The translations under genes were made by a program, and so were the position numbers. Under the pieces are notes generated by a model that was not told where the DNA came from, made no database searches, and saw nothing but the letters and a program-made list of their open reading frames with translations. This document shows, one piece after another, positions 1 through 11,357 of a stretch of DNA of 64,000 nt; the first letter of the stretch is position 1, and each line of letters starts with the position of its first letter. Source of the DNA: Galeruca laticollis (Eukaryota; Arthropoda; Insecta; Coleoptera; Chrysomelidae); the NCBI GenBank assembly GCA_963921935.1, contig OY998175.1:164050809-164114808 (forward strand), written 5' to 3'.

Positions 1-1685
1 TCCAGTTGCAAATAGGGCACCATCAAACGATTGAAGAAAATAAACAAATATTGTCAGCCATTATTTCATGCATAATATTTTGTGGAATTCATGATTTTCC
101 GCTTAGAAGAAAAGAAGGAAATGAGGGAGTTTTCTTTGAACTTCTATATTTGAGGATTGACTCTGGGGATGAGAAGTTAAAGAGCGACTTGAATAAATGT
201 CAAAAAAACGCAGTCTATACCACACCAAAAATTCAAAGTGAGATAATACAATTATGCGGTGAAGTTATCAAAGAAAAAATAATCTAAGACTGTAAACGGA
301 CAAAAGCTTATGCTGTAATGGCTGATGAAACAGCAGATATCGCTGGTAAAGAGCAGCTTTTTATTGGATGAAGGTTCAGTGATGAAAGCCAAAAAATAAT
401 CAGGGTTAAAATGTCAAAATGCTTCTACAATCGCTAGCGCAATTCAAAGTTTTTTAGAAGATAATAATTTTTCCGCCGATAATTGTGTGGGATTCGGATT
501 TGACGGGTGTTCTACGACGGCCGGCAAAGAAGGTGGTGTACAGGCCATTCTAAAAAAAAAGTACGCTTAATCTTTATTTTTCCATTACTCCAGCCACAGT
601 CTAAATCTTGTGGTCAATGATACTATCAAGCTACCAGAAATAAGAAACTCAATTGCAACGGTTAGAGACACAACAACCTTCTTTCGTGAATCGCCAGCCT
701 GTAGGTAATCGTTTCCTAATATTTCAAGGCTCTGTGAGACCAGATGGTCGGAAAAATATAAGAGCATAAAATTTTTATTAAGAAAGCTTCACTGACATTG
801 TTAAAGCACTAGAACATCTATCTGTCGAAGGAAACTATGCAACAAGAGAACCTGCCTACCAATAAACATAATTGCAAGATACTCTGCAATTTTGGAACCC
901 GTTGTAAACGTTTTACAAGGTAAAAGTAAGGCTTTGGTTATGGTGAAGAAACATATTGATGATATTCTAGATGTAATCAAAGAAGATCGATCATATATCG
1001 AAAATGTTTCTTATGATTATTTAAAAAATCACTTGATATCACAGAGAAAGTTGAGTTGTCAGTACCATGAGTCACTCAAAAGCAAGTACACAGAAGTAAT
1101 CCACCATCTGAGTCTGTAGTTGAATACTGCAAGCGGCCAATAATCATCCCCATCTTGATTCTTTAACTTCGTCTTTGGATGCTAGAGTCTCCAACGAAAA
1201 TACACCTGCTTTTGCTTTAACGTATCTTCATCCTTTAAGCATGCTCAAAATGGCTTCTAAAGATTTCAAAAATAATGCAGAATCTTTCATGGAATTTTAT
1301 AAGTTGGGCGATGTCTCTGCAGAATTAGATTTGTGGTACAATATGTGGAAGAAAAAGAATTTAGCAGAGACAAATTAAAGGACATTGAAGTGGCTGCACT
1401 TTGGAAGGAAGCTAATGTTTTTTCCCTGCAACAAGGCACGCACTGCTAATATTAAGTGATTTCCCATCCACTACTGCAACCGTGGAAAGATCGTTCAGTA
1501 CCCTACGAAGGGTAAAAAACCTGGCTCAGGAGTACAATGGGTGATGACAGACTCACTGGGTTGTGTTTGATGAGTGTGCATCGAAAATTTTTGAAGGAAA
1601 ATCAGGACTGCATAGTGAAGAAAGTTTTGGATAAATTCAGTTTAAACCCAAGAAAAATGTTATTCGTTCAATTTAAGTATAATTA
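1..1685 (+). pseudogene. hAT-superfamily transposase relic (DUF4371/ZMYM1-like), 5' end outside window
   Basis: Translated pieces in several frames line up with the DUF4371 plus hAT-dimerisation architecture of ZMYM1-like transposases. In order they are: IEENKQILSAIISCIIFCG (about 30-85), MADETADIAGKEQL (318-360), GFGFDGCSTTAGKEGG (493-538), HSLNLVVNDTIKLPEI (590-640), and the C-terminal dimerisation segment TATVERSFSTLRR (1468-1508). It ends with a tail that runs to a stop near 1685. The order is collinear, but at least five frame changes and stops separate the pieces, so it is a dead copy. The first catalytic-region motif (ADETADI) and the C-terminal ATVERSFS motif are hallmarks of the family. 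The start and 5' terminal repeat lie left of the window. It is followed by a hAT-type terminal repeat at 1782-1801. The family call is firm; the exact hAT subfamily is inferred. Confidence 0.88.
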
Positions 1686-1781
1686 AAATCTCAAAGTTTT
1701 GTTTTCATTTGCCTTTTCTTTTTATTCTAAAATTTTACATTTTGGACGACTTTGGACCATGATTTGCCCCCCCCCTGTTAT

Positions 1782-1809
1782 AAATCCTGGCTACGCCCTT
1801 GAAGATGAT
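1782..1809. repeat. 3' terminal inverted repeat of the hAT relic plus candidate 8-bp TSD
   Basis: The 20 bases AAATCCTGGCTACGCCCTTG (1782-1801) are the complement of the CAAGGGCGTAGCCAGGATTT terminus typical of this hAT group, preceded by a short C run (1767-1775). The next 8 bases (1802-1809) would be the target duplication. The partner end lies outside the window, so the TSD cannot be confirmed. Confidence 0.7.
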
Positions 1810-2480
1810 CACATTTTGCAGTTACTTCTACATCTCTCGAACAAATTTTTAGTAATTTCCTGCGACCACGTTTATATGATGTTAGTTTATAAATCTCTAA
1901 GTAGTATTTCATATTAAACATCACAGTAACATAATTGGGTGAGCTGTTTGATTGATCTATTCATAAAATTACTATAAAAGGAGAAAACAGAAGACGACTG
2001 ACGAATGAAACAAATGACGGATCGTGGCATGGTTTTCAGTTTCGTGTTATATTTTATTTGCAGGGAGCACATTTTTTGAAAAAAGTACTTAAATAAAGTT
2101 GCCTTCATTTTCGTTAGTTCCTACTTAGCTCCAGTTCCTATACTCAGTTATAGTTCTTACTATAATGGACGAATAACAGTTATCGGTAAGTACCTATTCC
2201 AAAATCTTAATTATTAAAACTTAATACTAATTCATTACTTTATTCGGCTATGAACATTGAAATTCCGGGTGGCGGGATTGTACCCGAAAATTATATAATA
2301 GAGTTTACAAAATAAGCTTTTAAAATATTTTAGTTAGTAGGTATATTTTAAAAACCATTCAGAATATTTCAAATCATAGATATGGATTATACCTACAATA
2401 AAATTAATATTGCAGTAGGGTAGATATTATTATTAATAATAAAACATGCTCATATGTTTGTAGAGATTTGGATCTAGAAG

Positions 2481-3246
2481 AAAATATGTTGAATGTGCAA
2501 GATATTCCAGAAGCTATTTACATAAATAAAATAAAAAACAAATAGTTGATAATTATGTATGTAAAAAAGGGGTGTAACTATTTCAGCTGATATAGATATT
2601 GTATTAAATAGAACCAAAAATATTGAAACAAGTATCTCTAGGTCTAGTTTTGTTGTAGTAGCAATAGTAGTAGTCATAGCCATCAATATAGTTTTGCAGG
2701 TTGAGAAAATTTTAACATTAATACTAGAAATTCTTCTGAACAATTGAACAACTAGAGACTGTTGAGAGAACTAATTTCCATTTGAAAATACACTGTATAC
2801 AATAAAAAAGATGAAGTGAAAACCTCTAGATATCTCTTACATCAGTATATTAATCTAGTTGAAGAATATGTAACATATGACACTGAATGCTCCAACCAAC
2901 AAACAGAATTCAATTATTTATTATTGCATCATATTGCCTTGGAGAAGATTATTGATATATATGTAGATAGTTATGAACGAGTTCTATACCAAAATTTAAC
3001 TGTCAGTATTAAGAGTCATAATTGCTATTGCATTTTTAAGTATGGTTTTGTAGGAAAAGTAGTGAACATTTTTGAACTAAATAGAAAGTGTCATGTTCAG
3101 TTGAAAAATATTCCAAATTGATTCCTATTTTTTATGAACCGTGTTCATCTGATAAAATTTATTGTGGCAACGTGATTGAAAGTAATATTGTAGAAACACA
3201 ACTATTGGATACTCGTTTGGATACAATTAATTATAAACTCATTTAA
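2481..3246 (+). pseudogene. Unidentified broken reading frames
   Basis: I do not recognise this. A 101-codon frame (2816-3121, mostly without ATG support) runs into a stop, and the reading continues in another frame from 3121 to a TAA at 3244-3246. The continuation includes cysteines (YEPCSSDKIYCGN), which suggests one frameshifted ORF. Upstream pieces include a segment with a strongly hydrophobic run (SSFVVVAIVVVIAINIVLQ, about 2640-2700) that could be a membrane helix, but several frame breaks separate it. The whole may be the decayed remnant of a spliced gene or of an element. The opposite strand of the hydrophobic part is also open (2474-2743), so even the strand is not certain. Confidence 0.3.
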
Positions 3247-3249
3247 CTT

Positions 3250-4156
3250 GATAAGGTGTTCATATCCTTTCTTCATAAATAGTTTTTTTTATAATGTGTA
3301 TTAACAATGCTTAGTTTTCATTAAATTACAATTCCACAATGTTAAAATACAATATGTTCCAGGATGGGAATAACAAGATGATAATGGTATGTTATTTTAT
3401 ACAGAAGCGAAGTATGAATTTTCATGACACACCTGAATTTACCTGCCAAACGCAGTGAGGCAGGTAATAGAAGGAAAACCATGGGAAGTCACTTCTCGAA
3501 ATAAAATATGTTACTATTCATTTGAAGAACCCCGCATGTTTCTTATGGAAAATGGGTCCCAATCGATTGGCTGAAAATCTAGTTTGATGTAGTTTATGAT
3601 ATTCTGATCAATGGTCTCCATACTAAAACAGTTGTTTTTTTAGCTGCTGTTCAGAACACCTTGAAAGGTTTCACAGATAAGAATTTTGAAGTGTACGTTA
3701 TGTAATGGTTGAGGCACTCGAAACAGCAACTCTTGTGCGAGAAAAAGTAACCGTAAATAAACGATATAATTTTCTTTAAACAGATTGGATTTCTATTGAT
3801 TTACCGTAATGTTTCATAACATTTTTATGGCATGGTTAGGTAAAATTTTAATTAGTTTTAATATTATTAAAAAATATTCTAACAAATTTTCTGTGAACTA
3901 GCTGTAATGTATGTGTATCAGTTTCACAGAATGCATGCAACAGTTGCACACAAATTCAATTTTTGCAAAGATGTGTAATATATCACTTTCCACACTTGTT
4001 ATGTAATGTGGTTACACAATTTTATTTCTTTTTAGGTTGGATTCTTGGACAAGATATTTTTTTTCTAATTTTGGACCTGTTTTTTCAAATTTACCGTACT
4101 GTTTATTAATAGTGAATAAACTATTTAAATCCTTTATTGCTTTTTCATTTTAAATG
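3250..4156. other. AT-rich stretch, no supported gene
   Basis: Only short frames with many stops are present. One patch around 3550-3740 reads as a fragment (IDWLKI then FDVVYDILINGLHTKTVVF) with in-frame stops, and I could not assign it. No RNA gene or terminal repeat is visible. Confidence 0.4.
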
Positions 4157-5213
4157 TACAGGGTGAACAACTATGAACGGCTGTCGGCCATATCTCGGAA
4201 AAGAATCATGGTACAACTGTAAAAAAATACTTTTAGGAAAGTGACCCTGAAAAATAGCTGAAAAATATTTTTGAGTCTCTAAAATATCCGCTAGGGGTGG
4301 AATGAACACTCGAAGACATAATACTGTGATTATCTCCAAAAAAAGCATACTAAAGGTGTCCTAAAATTAGAATTTTTGAAATCTTGATGAGATTATGGAA
4401 AAATTTAATTAGGGACTTTTTGCCATTATTCCTCAAATAATGGGGGGCAAGGTTCAAACTTATGAACAAATGTATAACTTTTTCGTTTTTTAACCGATAT
4501 TAATGATTTTGGCGTCATTTAAAAGAGTTTTTCTGTTTAATAAAATTGATAACAAAATTACATAATTTTGTATCCACTCGGAAATTTCAAATGTAATATG
4601 GAGCATTTTTTTAATTCTTGAATCTGATATCGTAAATCATATATCTTGGAATAGTATTAAGATTTAGACTTGCTGTTTTCACTAAATTCCTATTTTTTTA
4701 ATCCCTTTTCATCCGAATTTAAAAAATTCCTCAATATATTGGAAATTTCCGAGAAAAATGGAAAAATTGTCGACTTTTGTTCGACAAAATTGTTCAATTT
4801 TGTTATTTTTGTTAAGCATATCTTATTACAGAGGAAAAACTACGCCAAAAACATTGATATCGGTTAAAAAACAAAAAGCATTATGACATTTGCTTTTAAC
4901 AAGTTTGAACCTTCCTCCACCTCTTACTTGAAAAATAAGGACAAAAAGTCCCTAACTAAATTTTTTCATAAGCTCATCAATATTTCAAAAATTGTATTTT
5001 TAGGATACCATTGGTATGTCTTTTTTGGAGATAATCACATTTTTATATGTTTTCAAACGTTCATTCCACCCCCTAGCAGATATTTTAGGAACTCAAAAAT
5101 ATTTTCCATCGATTTTTCAGGGTCATTTTTCTGAAAGTATTTTTTTTAAGTTGTACAATAACTATTTTTTGAAATATGGCCAACAGCCGGCGTCCTTAGT
5201 TGTTCACCCTGTA
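4157..5213. repeat. Foldback (long inverted-repeat) element, about 1.06 kb
   Basis: The two halves are inverted copies of each other nearly to the centre (about 4660). The left end reads TACAGGGTGAACAACT from 4157, and the right end is its complement, finishing at 5213. The relationship shows in translation: the left arm read on the minus strand (ADILETQKYFSAIFQGHF) matches the right arm read on the plus strand (ADILGTQKYFPSIFQGHF). The arms have diverged by substitutions and small indels, so this is an old copy. No protein gene is present; the matching frames are a by-product of arm symmetry. TACAGGGTG termini recur in many insect MITEs. A TA target duplication is possible but not provable here. 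Confidence 0.85.
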
Positions 5214-5337
5214 TTTGCTGATTATGCATAGATGCATCTATAGGATGTCATCTACAATGTTTGAGGTATATTATTATACAACATCTAAGAGAATATACTG
5301 TATTGTTTTTGAAATGTTGCGGTTAGTTCATTGGTAA

Positions 5338-5650
5338 GATGCTGTTTTATGGGCATTACATTAACATCTACAAGATGTGAAAAGGCATTTCTGAATGTAA
5401 CAGAAATGTTGCTTTCAGTTCATTGTGAAGACTTCCTTTTGATGAAATGGTAAAAGGCAGCGCTTTAACATCGCTGAGAAGTTAAGTTGTAACATCACAA
5501 AAGTTAACAGCCCTAAGCTGGGCGTAAGCGGTTGTATAGACGTGCATGTGAAGAAAACAAGAGTACAAAAAGGAAGAACATTATCACAATGTGATGTTGA
5601 ATTAACATGATTGTAACATTTATTTGTAAAGTGGGTTCCTTTATTATGTT
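5338..5650 (-). repeat. Interspersed repeat, copy A (inverted relative to copy B at 58935-59263)
   Basis: The reverse complement matches 58935-59263 over about 310 bases, including the translated string NSTSHCDNVLPF and a shared end TTACATTC(A/T)GAAATGCC. Both copies have frame-breaking differences. No TIR or transposase is visible, so the repeat type is unknown. Confidence 0.75.
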
Positions 5651-5784
5651 GGCGGTAACTTTGGAAATAATTTTTTCTGTTGCTCCTATAATGATTGGGA
5701 TGACTTAGGTTTTCATGTCCCACATAATTTGAATTTCAATTTGTAGGTCTCTGTATTTGAGTCCTTTCTCCGCTTCCATCACGA

Positions 5785-5785
5785 A

Positions 5786-5816
<31 letters not shown>

Positions 5817-5821
5817 TATTA
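5785..5821. repeat. (ATT)n microsatellite
   Basis: About 12 copies of ATT with one ACT interruption. Confidence 0.95.
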
Positions 5822-5839
5822 ATGTTAGTACGATTACCT

Positions 5840-6055
5840 TTAGAGCTAAACTGATATTCCTTCCTCTTCAATCCTCTTCTTACTGTAAAATCTTTTGATG
5901 ACCCTCCTCTCACTTATTTCCGTCGATATATCGATAAATAGTCAGCACCAGTATCCTAATCAGCTTATTTAGGACATTTATGCTGTCCTAGCATTGTTCT
6001 ATCTATTGTATCGTCAGCCTGCTTGAAATCTATGAAAATCAGGGATAGATCAAAC
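5840..6055 (-). pseudogene. LINE reverse-transcriptase fragment
   Basis: Read on the minus strand, 6050-5940 gives SLIFIDFKQADDTIDR, the RT catalytic block A region (usually FIDFKQAYDSI). Downstream pieces give LIRI and a VRRGL-like segment in a shifted frame, matching the block that precedes the GxP motif in endonuclease-type LINEs. It is short, frameshifted and truncated on both sides. Confidence 0.65.
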
Positions 6056-6059
6056 TTTT

Positions 6060-8390
6060 AGTAGTAGCCATTACTCCCCGAAACCCTCGTGGTATTTACC
6101 GACCTCTTGATTATGAAATTGTTGCAGTTTATTTCTTTTTACCCGGGTCAGAACTTCGTAAGTCACTTGTAGCTGTTTTCCAGCTTAAGGAGATCGTTGG
6201 CCGTCATATAACTGAATGGTAGTAGAATAACTATAGTACGAAACACGAATTGTATCCCTTTATGCGTAATGAGCTAGATCCCTTGTTGTAAATGAATAAT
6301 AAAACCTTGTTCAGCTCTTCAATTATAGTTAACTCGTTTTAGTTCATAAATAATTGAAACGATACAAATCAAACTATAAAAATGTCTTCATTTGTTAATC
6401 TAATTTAAAACGTTAAGCGATTCCATGTTTATTTGTTCGTCCAAATGCAACTTTATAAATTATGAAAACTCTCCAAACTATGAGGGCGTTAAATATCTAT
6501 AGAAAAGCTTTTTGTTTTGCCAACATTCATTTAGGTTTGTTCAAACACTTTAACGCTGGTAGCACAACAGTGTCGCGTTATGCCACTTAATTTTGAGTGC
6601 CCCATACCTCATTCCACCCTCTTTTAGATGTCATCGTCATATCGACGACATTATTGTACTCACACAGCCCGTTTGCTGGCAATCTATTTACTTTAATTAC
6701 ATACGTTAAACTGGTCTATACTCCGTTCAGAAATGTCAGCGCAATAAAACAATTGTTTCACTAAATTTCATAAATATATTACTAGCAACCGAAATTTTTT
6801 TCAAGAGATCCATTTAAAAGTCCTTGCTAGCCTTCAGTATCTATTTTTCAGTCAAATGTCTACTACTCCATGGAATAATTTGAGCAAATTTTTCTTGAAC
6901 CATTTCATTTACAAGCATAGTATGTTTGAATTTTCATTAATAACAGATGGTAATATTCTTGACAAAAAAGTTACAAATCCTTAAATTAAAGTCCTGACTA
7001 GGCTCTGGCCGCCATAAGCTTCTCCTTTAAGGTGTATTTTTCCAGATTGGGCTCTGATCTACGATACCAACAGATAGTGGTCAAAAATATAGCAAACTGT
7101 ATCTGGCGACTTTAAAAACTGAGCTACAATTTATTGTATGAAGTAATTTGAACAACTAGATCTAATTATTTCATGTCTTTTGTACTTGAGACAATATTTT
7201 TTATGTTCTCTATGTAATACGCTAAATTTCTACCTAGCGAGCTTTACCAGTACGTTTTTAAATATGCAAATAGTTCAAAAATCGAATTTTGATGAAACAA
7301 ATTTGATTTCCTGAAAAAAAAAGAATGTGTCTAAATAGCTTCTCCACATGCTAGAGTTCAAATAGTGACTTTCCGAGAAAAGATTTGACCGAATGATTTG
7401 ACTCCTACTGGATCTATCATTGGCATAAAAACAGATTATGTTACAAGTTATAATTTGAAAGAAGAACATATGAATTATTTCGCTTTGAAAAAAGACAAAA
7501 TCACCAAATATTGGAAAAATAACAATACTTCAGTTCCTTAATTATAAATATAAGATTGTGTACGTTATTGATGGAATATTAAAAACACTGTAAATCTTCC
7601 CGTTCATCCTCATCACTCTAAAATCAATCTCATATCTGGAAAATAAAAGATCTTCACTTGATAGAGTAAAATCACCTTAATAAAAATAGAAATTAAACAC
7701 ATTCTGTCAGAAGATTAGGTCTGCGCGACATTTTTGAACAGCCTATAGATTATTTAAATAAAAAGGAAATAAACAAATGCTGCCAGAAGAGTAGGTCGGC
7801 ACAGCATTTCTGAACAGAAATAATCCAGAGTGTATGGACATGACTGTCAATTGTAGGACGTACTGTATGTCACGATGTTTTAATCGTTCACCATCAGACT
7901 CGGTTTTAAAAATTAATAAGCTTCTACCCAAAAAAAAACTAGTAGAATTGTTTGGACGATTGGTTCTCAGGCAAAAAATTTCAATGATTTTGTCAGGTAC
8001 ATCTTTACCAATGTCTTTTAATTTCGAAAATATTTTAAGAGTTCTTCAACACTTTCTATCTACATCCGCTTGGAAAGTAGAAGGTAAAAATTGTGGTTAG
8101 AACGTATTGTTCCTAATATGAATGGGTTTCGTGATGACAAGTTTCGAGAATAAGTGCTTAGGTGCAGTGACTTTCAATGGTGGGTGGTAACTCTTCCATT
8201 GTTACTTTTATGTTGTTTATCCTCTCTGCTAAATCCATTTTCTACTCAGTAAATTCATTCAATAAAATATAAATAGTAAATACCATTACTAATACAGATA
8301 CGGACTAAGCCAATATAAACAAAAACTATCAAAATGAAAAATAATTCTAGAAGTAAATTTCCTGTTTCAATCCTTACTTTGTATATAACT
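6060..8390. other. No supported gene; AT-rich with decayed repeats
   Basis: Only short frames with no family signature occur (for example 7834-8100). The only structure seen is the tandem duplication listed at 7689-7817. Part of this may be the decayed 5' part of the Penelope element that follows, but its RT motifs are not recognisable upstream of 8395. Confidence 0.4.
7689..7817. repeat. Imperfect tandem duplication, about 53-bp unit with 76-bp period
   Basis: 7689-7742 and 7766-7817 share a degenerate block of the form AGAAGA-TAGGTC-G then CATTT-TGAACAG. It lies upstream of the Penelope relic, where terminal repeats of such elements can occur. That link is only a guess. Confidence 0.5.
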
Positions 8391-8394
8391 CAAT

Positions 8395-8955
8395 CAATTT
8401 CATTGATTTAAAAATTCAAAGAGTTAACAATGTACTTGATTATTCAATTTACAGAAAACCAACACACACTGATATAATTCCAATCATCTCATGTCACATA
8501 AATTAGCAACATACAATTCAATGATACACAGAGTATTTCGAGTTCCCATGAACAAATATAATTTTAATAGAGAGATTAATACAATTAAACTAATAGGCAA
8601 CGGTTATCCATTGCATATAATAAATGAATTACTTATTAAAAAAGAGAAAAATTGGCATTATATCTAATATTTCCTAAGCAAACTAAAGAAATACAAAACA
8701 ATCACATATGCTGGTAATGTTTTTAATAATATTTCAAAGATGATATCTTTAGTAATAAATACAATTACTTTTAAAACAGTCATGTAAGTAGAAAATTGTT
8801 AAATGTAAAAACAAAAATGTCCAGAACGTAATGCTGTCTACATAGGTCTAACAATTCGAAACTTTGAAATCAGACACAATGAACACTTACGAACAAACAG
8901 ATTAGAACAACCAGAGAAGTTCCATTGCGTTTTCAAAAATTCGATTATTGAAAGT
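8395..8955 (+). pseudogene. Penelope-like retroelement relic: RT tail plus GIY-YIG endonuclease
   Basis: The frame gives VLDYSIYRKPTHTD (about 8434-8475), the signature at the end of the Penelope RT. After frameshifts it gives the linker pieces FRVPMNKYNFNREINTIKL and NGYPLHIINELL. The 8818-8952 stretch is uninterrupted: CPERNAVYIGLTIRNFEIR followed by HNEHLRTNR. This is the GIY-YIG-type core (here VYIG), its conserved Arg and the downstream H/E positions, preceded by one Cys of the usual zinc motif. The N-terminal RT is missing or unrecognisable, and several stops and frameshifts make it inactive. Family assignment rests on the combination of the RKPTHTD motif and the GIY-YIG domain, which is unique to Penelope-like elements. 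Confidence 0.85.
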
Positions 8956-9503
8956 GATTATTTTTTGTGTCAAATATTTCTTCCGCGTCAAAAATGTTGA
9001 CGGTATATTTCTTGTTAACATTTTTAGGTGTTTTGGATATAGGTGGTACTATTGGTTCATGTGATTCAATAGATATAGGAGTTATTAACAAATACTGGGG
9101 ATTTTATTATTTGATGGATTTCCGAATAGCTTCTATCATAATTAATTGTTAATATCATTTTTGTCTGAAGAAGTAAATGTATTAGGTCAATTGAGTTACA
9201 AATGGCAAATACTTATTTGTTAGTTCCGATTCAAACCAACCAGACTGAAGAAACGGTAAACATTTATTCGTCGATAAAAAGTTCCAACTAAAGTTATGTG
9301 GCTAACAATTATTTGGTACTTTATTAGAACATGAAAAAAACGGGCATTAGAGTACTTAGAATCAAAAATCTCTGTAAATTCCTTGTTATTATTTAGAGGT
9401 GATAATGGACAAGAACTGCCCATATCCCAAAAATCACCATTTGTATCACAAAACGAAAGTTTGAAATTAGATACTGAGTTGTTCGTATTCGATTTCCCAG
9501 AAT

Positions 9504-10343
9504 TTGATAGAACAAGAACAAAAAGCACAAGATGCTGAAGCCAATTGTAGCAAGGAAGTATATGTTGTTCCTTCTGCTTGTTCTATTGCTTCCCGTTCAA
9601 ATGGATTGCTAACATCAACTCCCAATTATTCCCAGACAACTTTTTCGACTTCAGTTAATGACCTGCCAACATCTCCTACAGCTTTACAGAAGAGTTTTGA
9701 AACAGAAAAAACGAAAAGAAATGTAATAGACGTATTAAACGAAATAATTATCTATCCCACAAAAAATATTCCAAATAAAAAAAAAGAAAAAAAGACAATA
9801 TTATCCAGCGTAACAATGAGCGACAAGTGGAGAGAAATAGTAGAAATAAAAGAGAAAGACAAAGAGATTAACAAGAAAAGCGGGAAAGATTTAAAATAAA
9901 AGAAGAGAAAGCTAAAAAAGTTTTAAGTAACGAAAGTAGGGTGCAGAAAAATAGATCAAAGAAAAATAAAGAAAAAGAAAATATGGTTAATCCTAACAAT
10001 CAGGAAATTGTAGTTGCCATAGAGGAACGACATATTAAAGAAGATAATGTGGGTTCATTCGAAATTTTTTGCTGATGGTAACACACAACTAAAATTTTTA
10101 ATTAGAAAAGTCACCAAATGCAAATCCGCACAGAATCACTAAGAGGCTACATTTTTAATACGAAAAACATCATAAAATACCACAAATGGACACCGTTATG
10201 TTTTTCCAGATATTCCGGATATTTGTTCTTTTAAATTTGAACACATGTTGGATCAGGTGTTCTCTTTAGAAGGGTCTTCGGATGAAAAAGATCCACGAAA
10301 TATAATTCAGTTTCCTATACATCAAACCATGTTTAAAGAATAA
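9504..10343 (+). pseudogene. pogo/Tigger transposase, C-terminal remnant
   Basis: The frame from about 9504 to 9899 is a low-complexity, Ser/Thr-rich then Lys/Glu-rich tail. It contains VLNEIIIYPTKNIPNKKK, the equivalent of the PFPK block before the basic region of Tigger/pogo tails, then MSDKWREI and a charged helix. After frameshifts it ends with RYVFPDIPDICSFKFEHM (about 10195-10255) and IIQFPIHQTMFKE, the C-terminal module also seen at the end of the pogo transposase at 33646-35453. The catalytic domain is absent. It lacks an intact start and is dead. Confidence 0.65.
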
Positions 10344-10619
10344 CATGTTTTAAACTTATAGTTTAGTTACTTTTATATTTTTATTACACTTTTGTAGAAA
10401 AATAAATTGTTTTTACTTATGCACAAATGAGTTTTTTCCATTGGAATTGTCAGTAGATATAAAATTAAATACAATTTTTACATATGGTCAAACTTTAAGC
10501 AAAAATTGCCACTTCAGATCCAAAATGGCCAGAACTGGTACATATGTACTTTTTTGGAAAGTTATATTAATAAAAAATAAAAATTTAGCTAACGTTTTTT
10601 TAACACCCGTATACTTAGT
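10344..10619. other. Short AT-rich gap
   Basis: An AATAAA-like sequence near 10400 could be the 3' UTR signal of the preceding pogo relic. Nothing else is visible. Confidence 0.35.
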
Positions 10620-11335
10620 AATCAAGGCTTGTGCCCTATCCCGCATTTCGATCGCCAGTTTTTCCTATCCTTCCAGTCATCATCTTCGATAGCACGATCT
10701 CTAGTATTTTTCCTAATTCCTTGTATCCATTGTGTTGTCGGTCTACCTCTCCTTCTCCTGTTCTGCGGTATATACCTAAATGCTCTCTTTGTCCATCTCG
10801 TCTCCTCCACTCTCATCTCATGTCCGCATAATATCTCCCTTTATTCTACTCTCTCTGCCGTTGTTAATATGCGTCATGTTTTCCTTTTGACGTCCTCGTG
10901 TCTGACTTGTTTCAATCCAGAAATATTATATAATCTCCTTAAGAAATCCATTTTCACAGTCTCTATCGACTTTTTCCTGTTCTCTGCAATTTGCCAGCAT
11001 TCAGTTAAAATAGGCTCTACAATAGTATATATTCTCATTTTTGTTTTGATTTTCATTTTAGTTCACCAAAGTAATTAGTTTAATAATCGAATAGCCCTTT
11101 TTCCTTTGTTGCGCCCTACTTTCTACATATTTTTTTGATGTCTCCGGAAATAATACTTCTCAACATTTAGAATTTGGCACATTTTTTTAGTTTGTGGAAA
11201 TGTAGATCTTGGTCTGCTTCGTACTGGTCTACTTCGTTCAAATATTCTATTTTTATAGTTAGACCCATACCTCGTATTCCTCTTTCCATTTTCTGAATAT
11301 GTAGTCAGCGTCGTTCTCGTCACTAGCTATAATAA
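10620..11335 (-). pseudogene. LINE (endonuclease-RT type) C-terminal region
   Basis: On the minus strand, starting near 11330, the order of family blocks is: a KTK-type region, a degraded YLG region, GKRAIRLLN (11090s), MRIYTIVEPILTECWQI (about 11050-11000), FLRRLYNISGLKQVRHEDV, then WTKRAFRYIPQNRRRRGRP and WIQGIRKNTRDRAIEDDDW ending near 10625. These are the typical post-RT blocks of insect LINEs (the CxxRRI-like and GRPxxxW motifs). Several stops interrupt it. The 5' part is missing, as expected from truncated LINE insertion. The antisense open frames at 10629-11078 are shadows. Confidence 0.85.
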
Positions 11336-11357
11336 CTTGGTCAGTGAATAAGTGTGC

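Noticed and set aside
4145..5231. Two similar 67-71-codon frames on opposite strands, first suspected to be duplicated genes
   Set aside because: The similarity is explained by the two inverted arms of the foldback element.
10629..11078. Long plus-strand open frames (149 and 66 codons)
   Set aside because: They are antisense to the LINE C-terminal region, whose minus-strand translation has clear family motifs.
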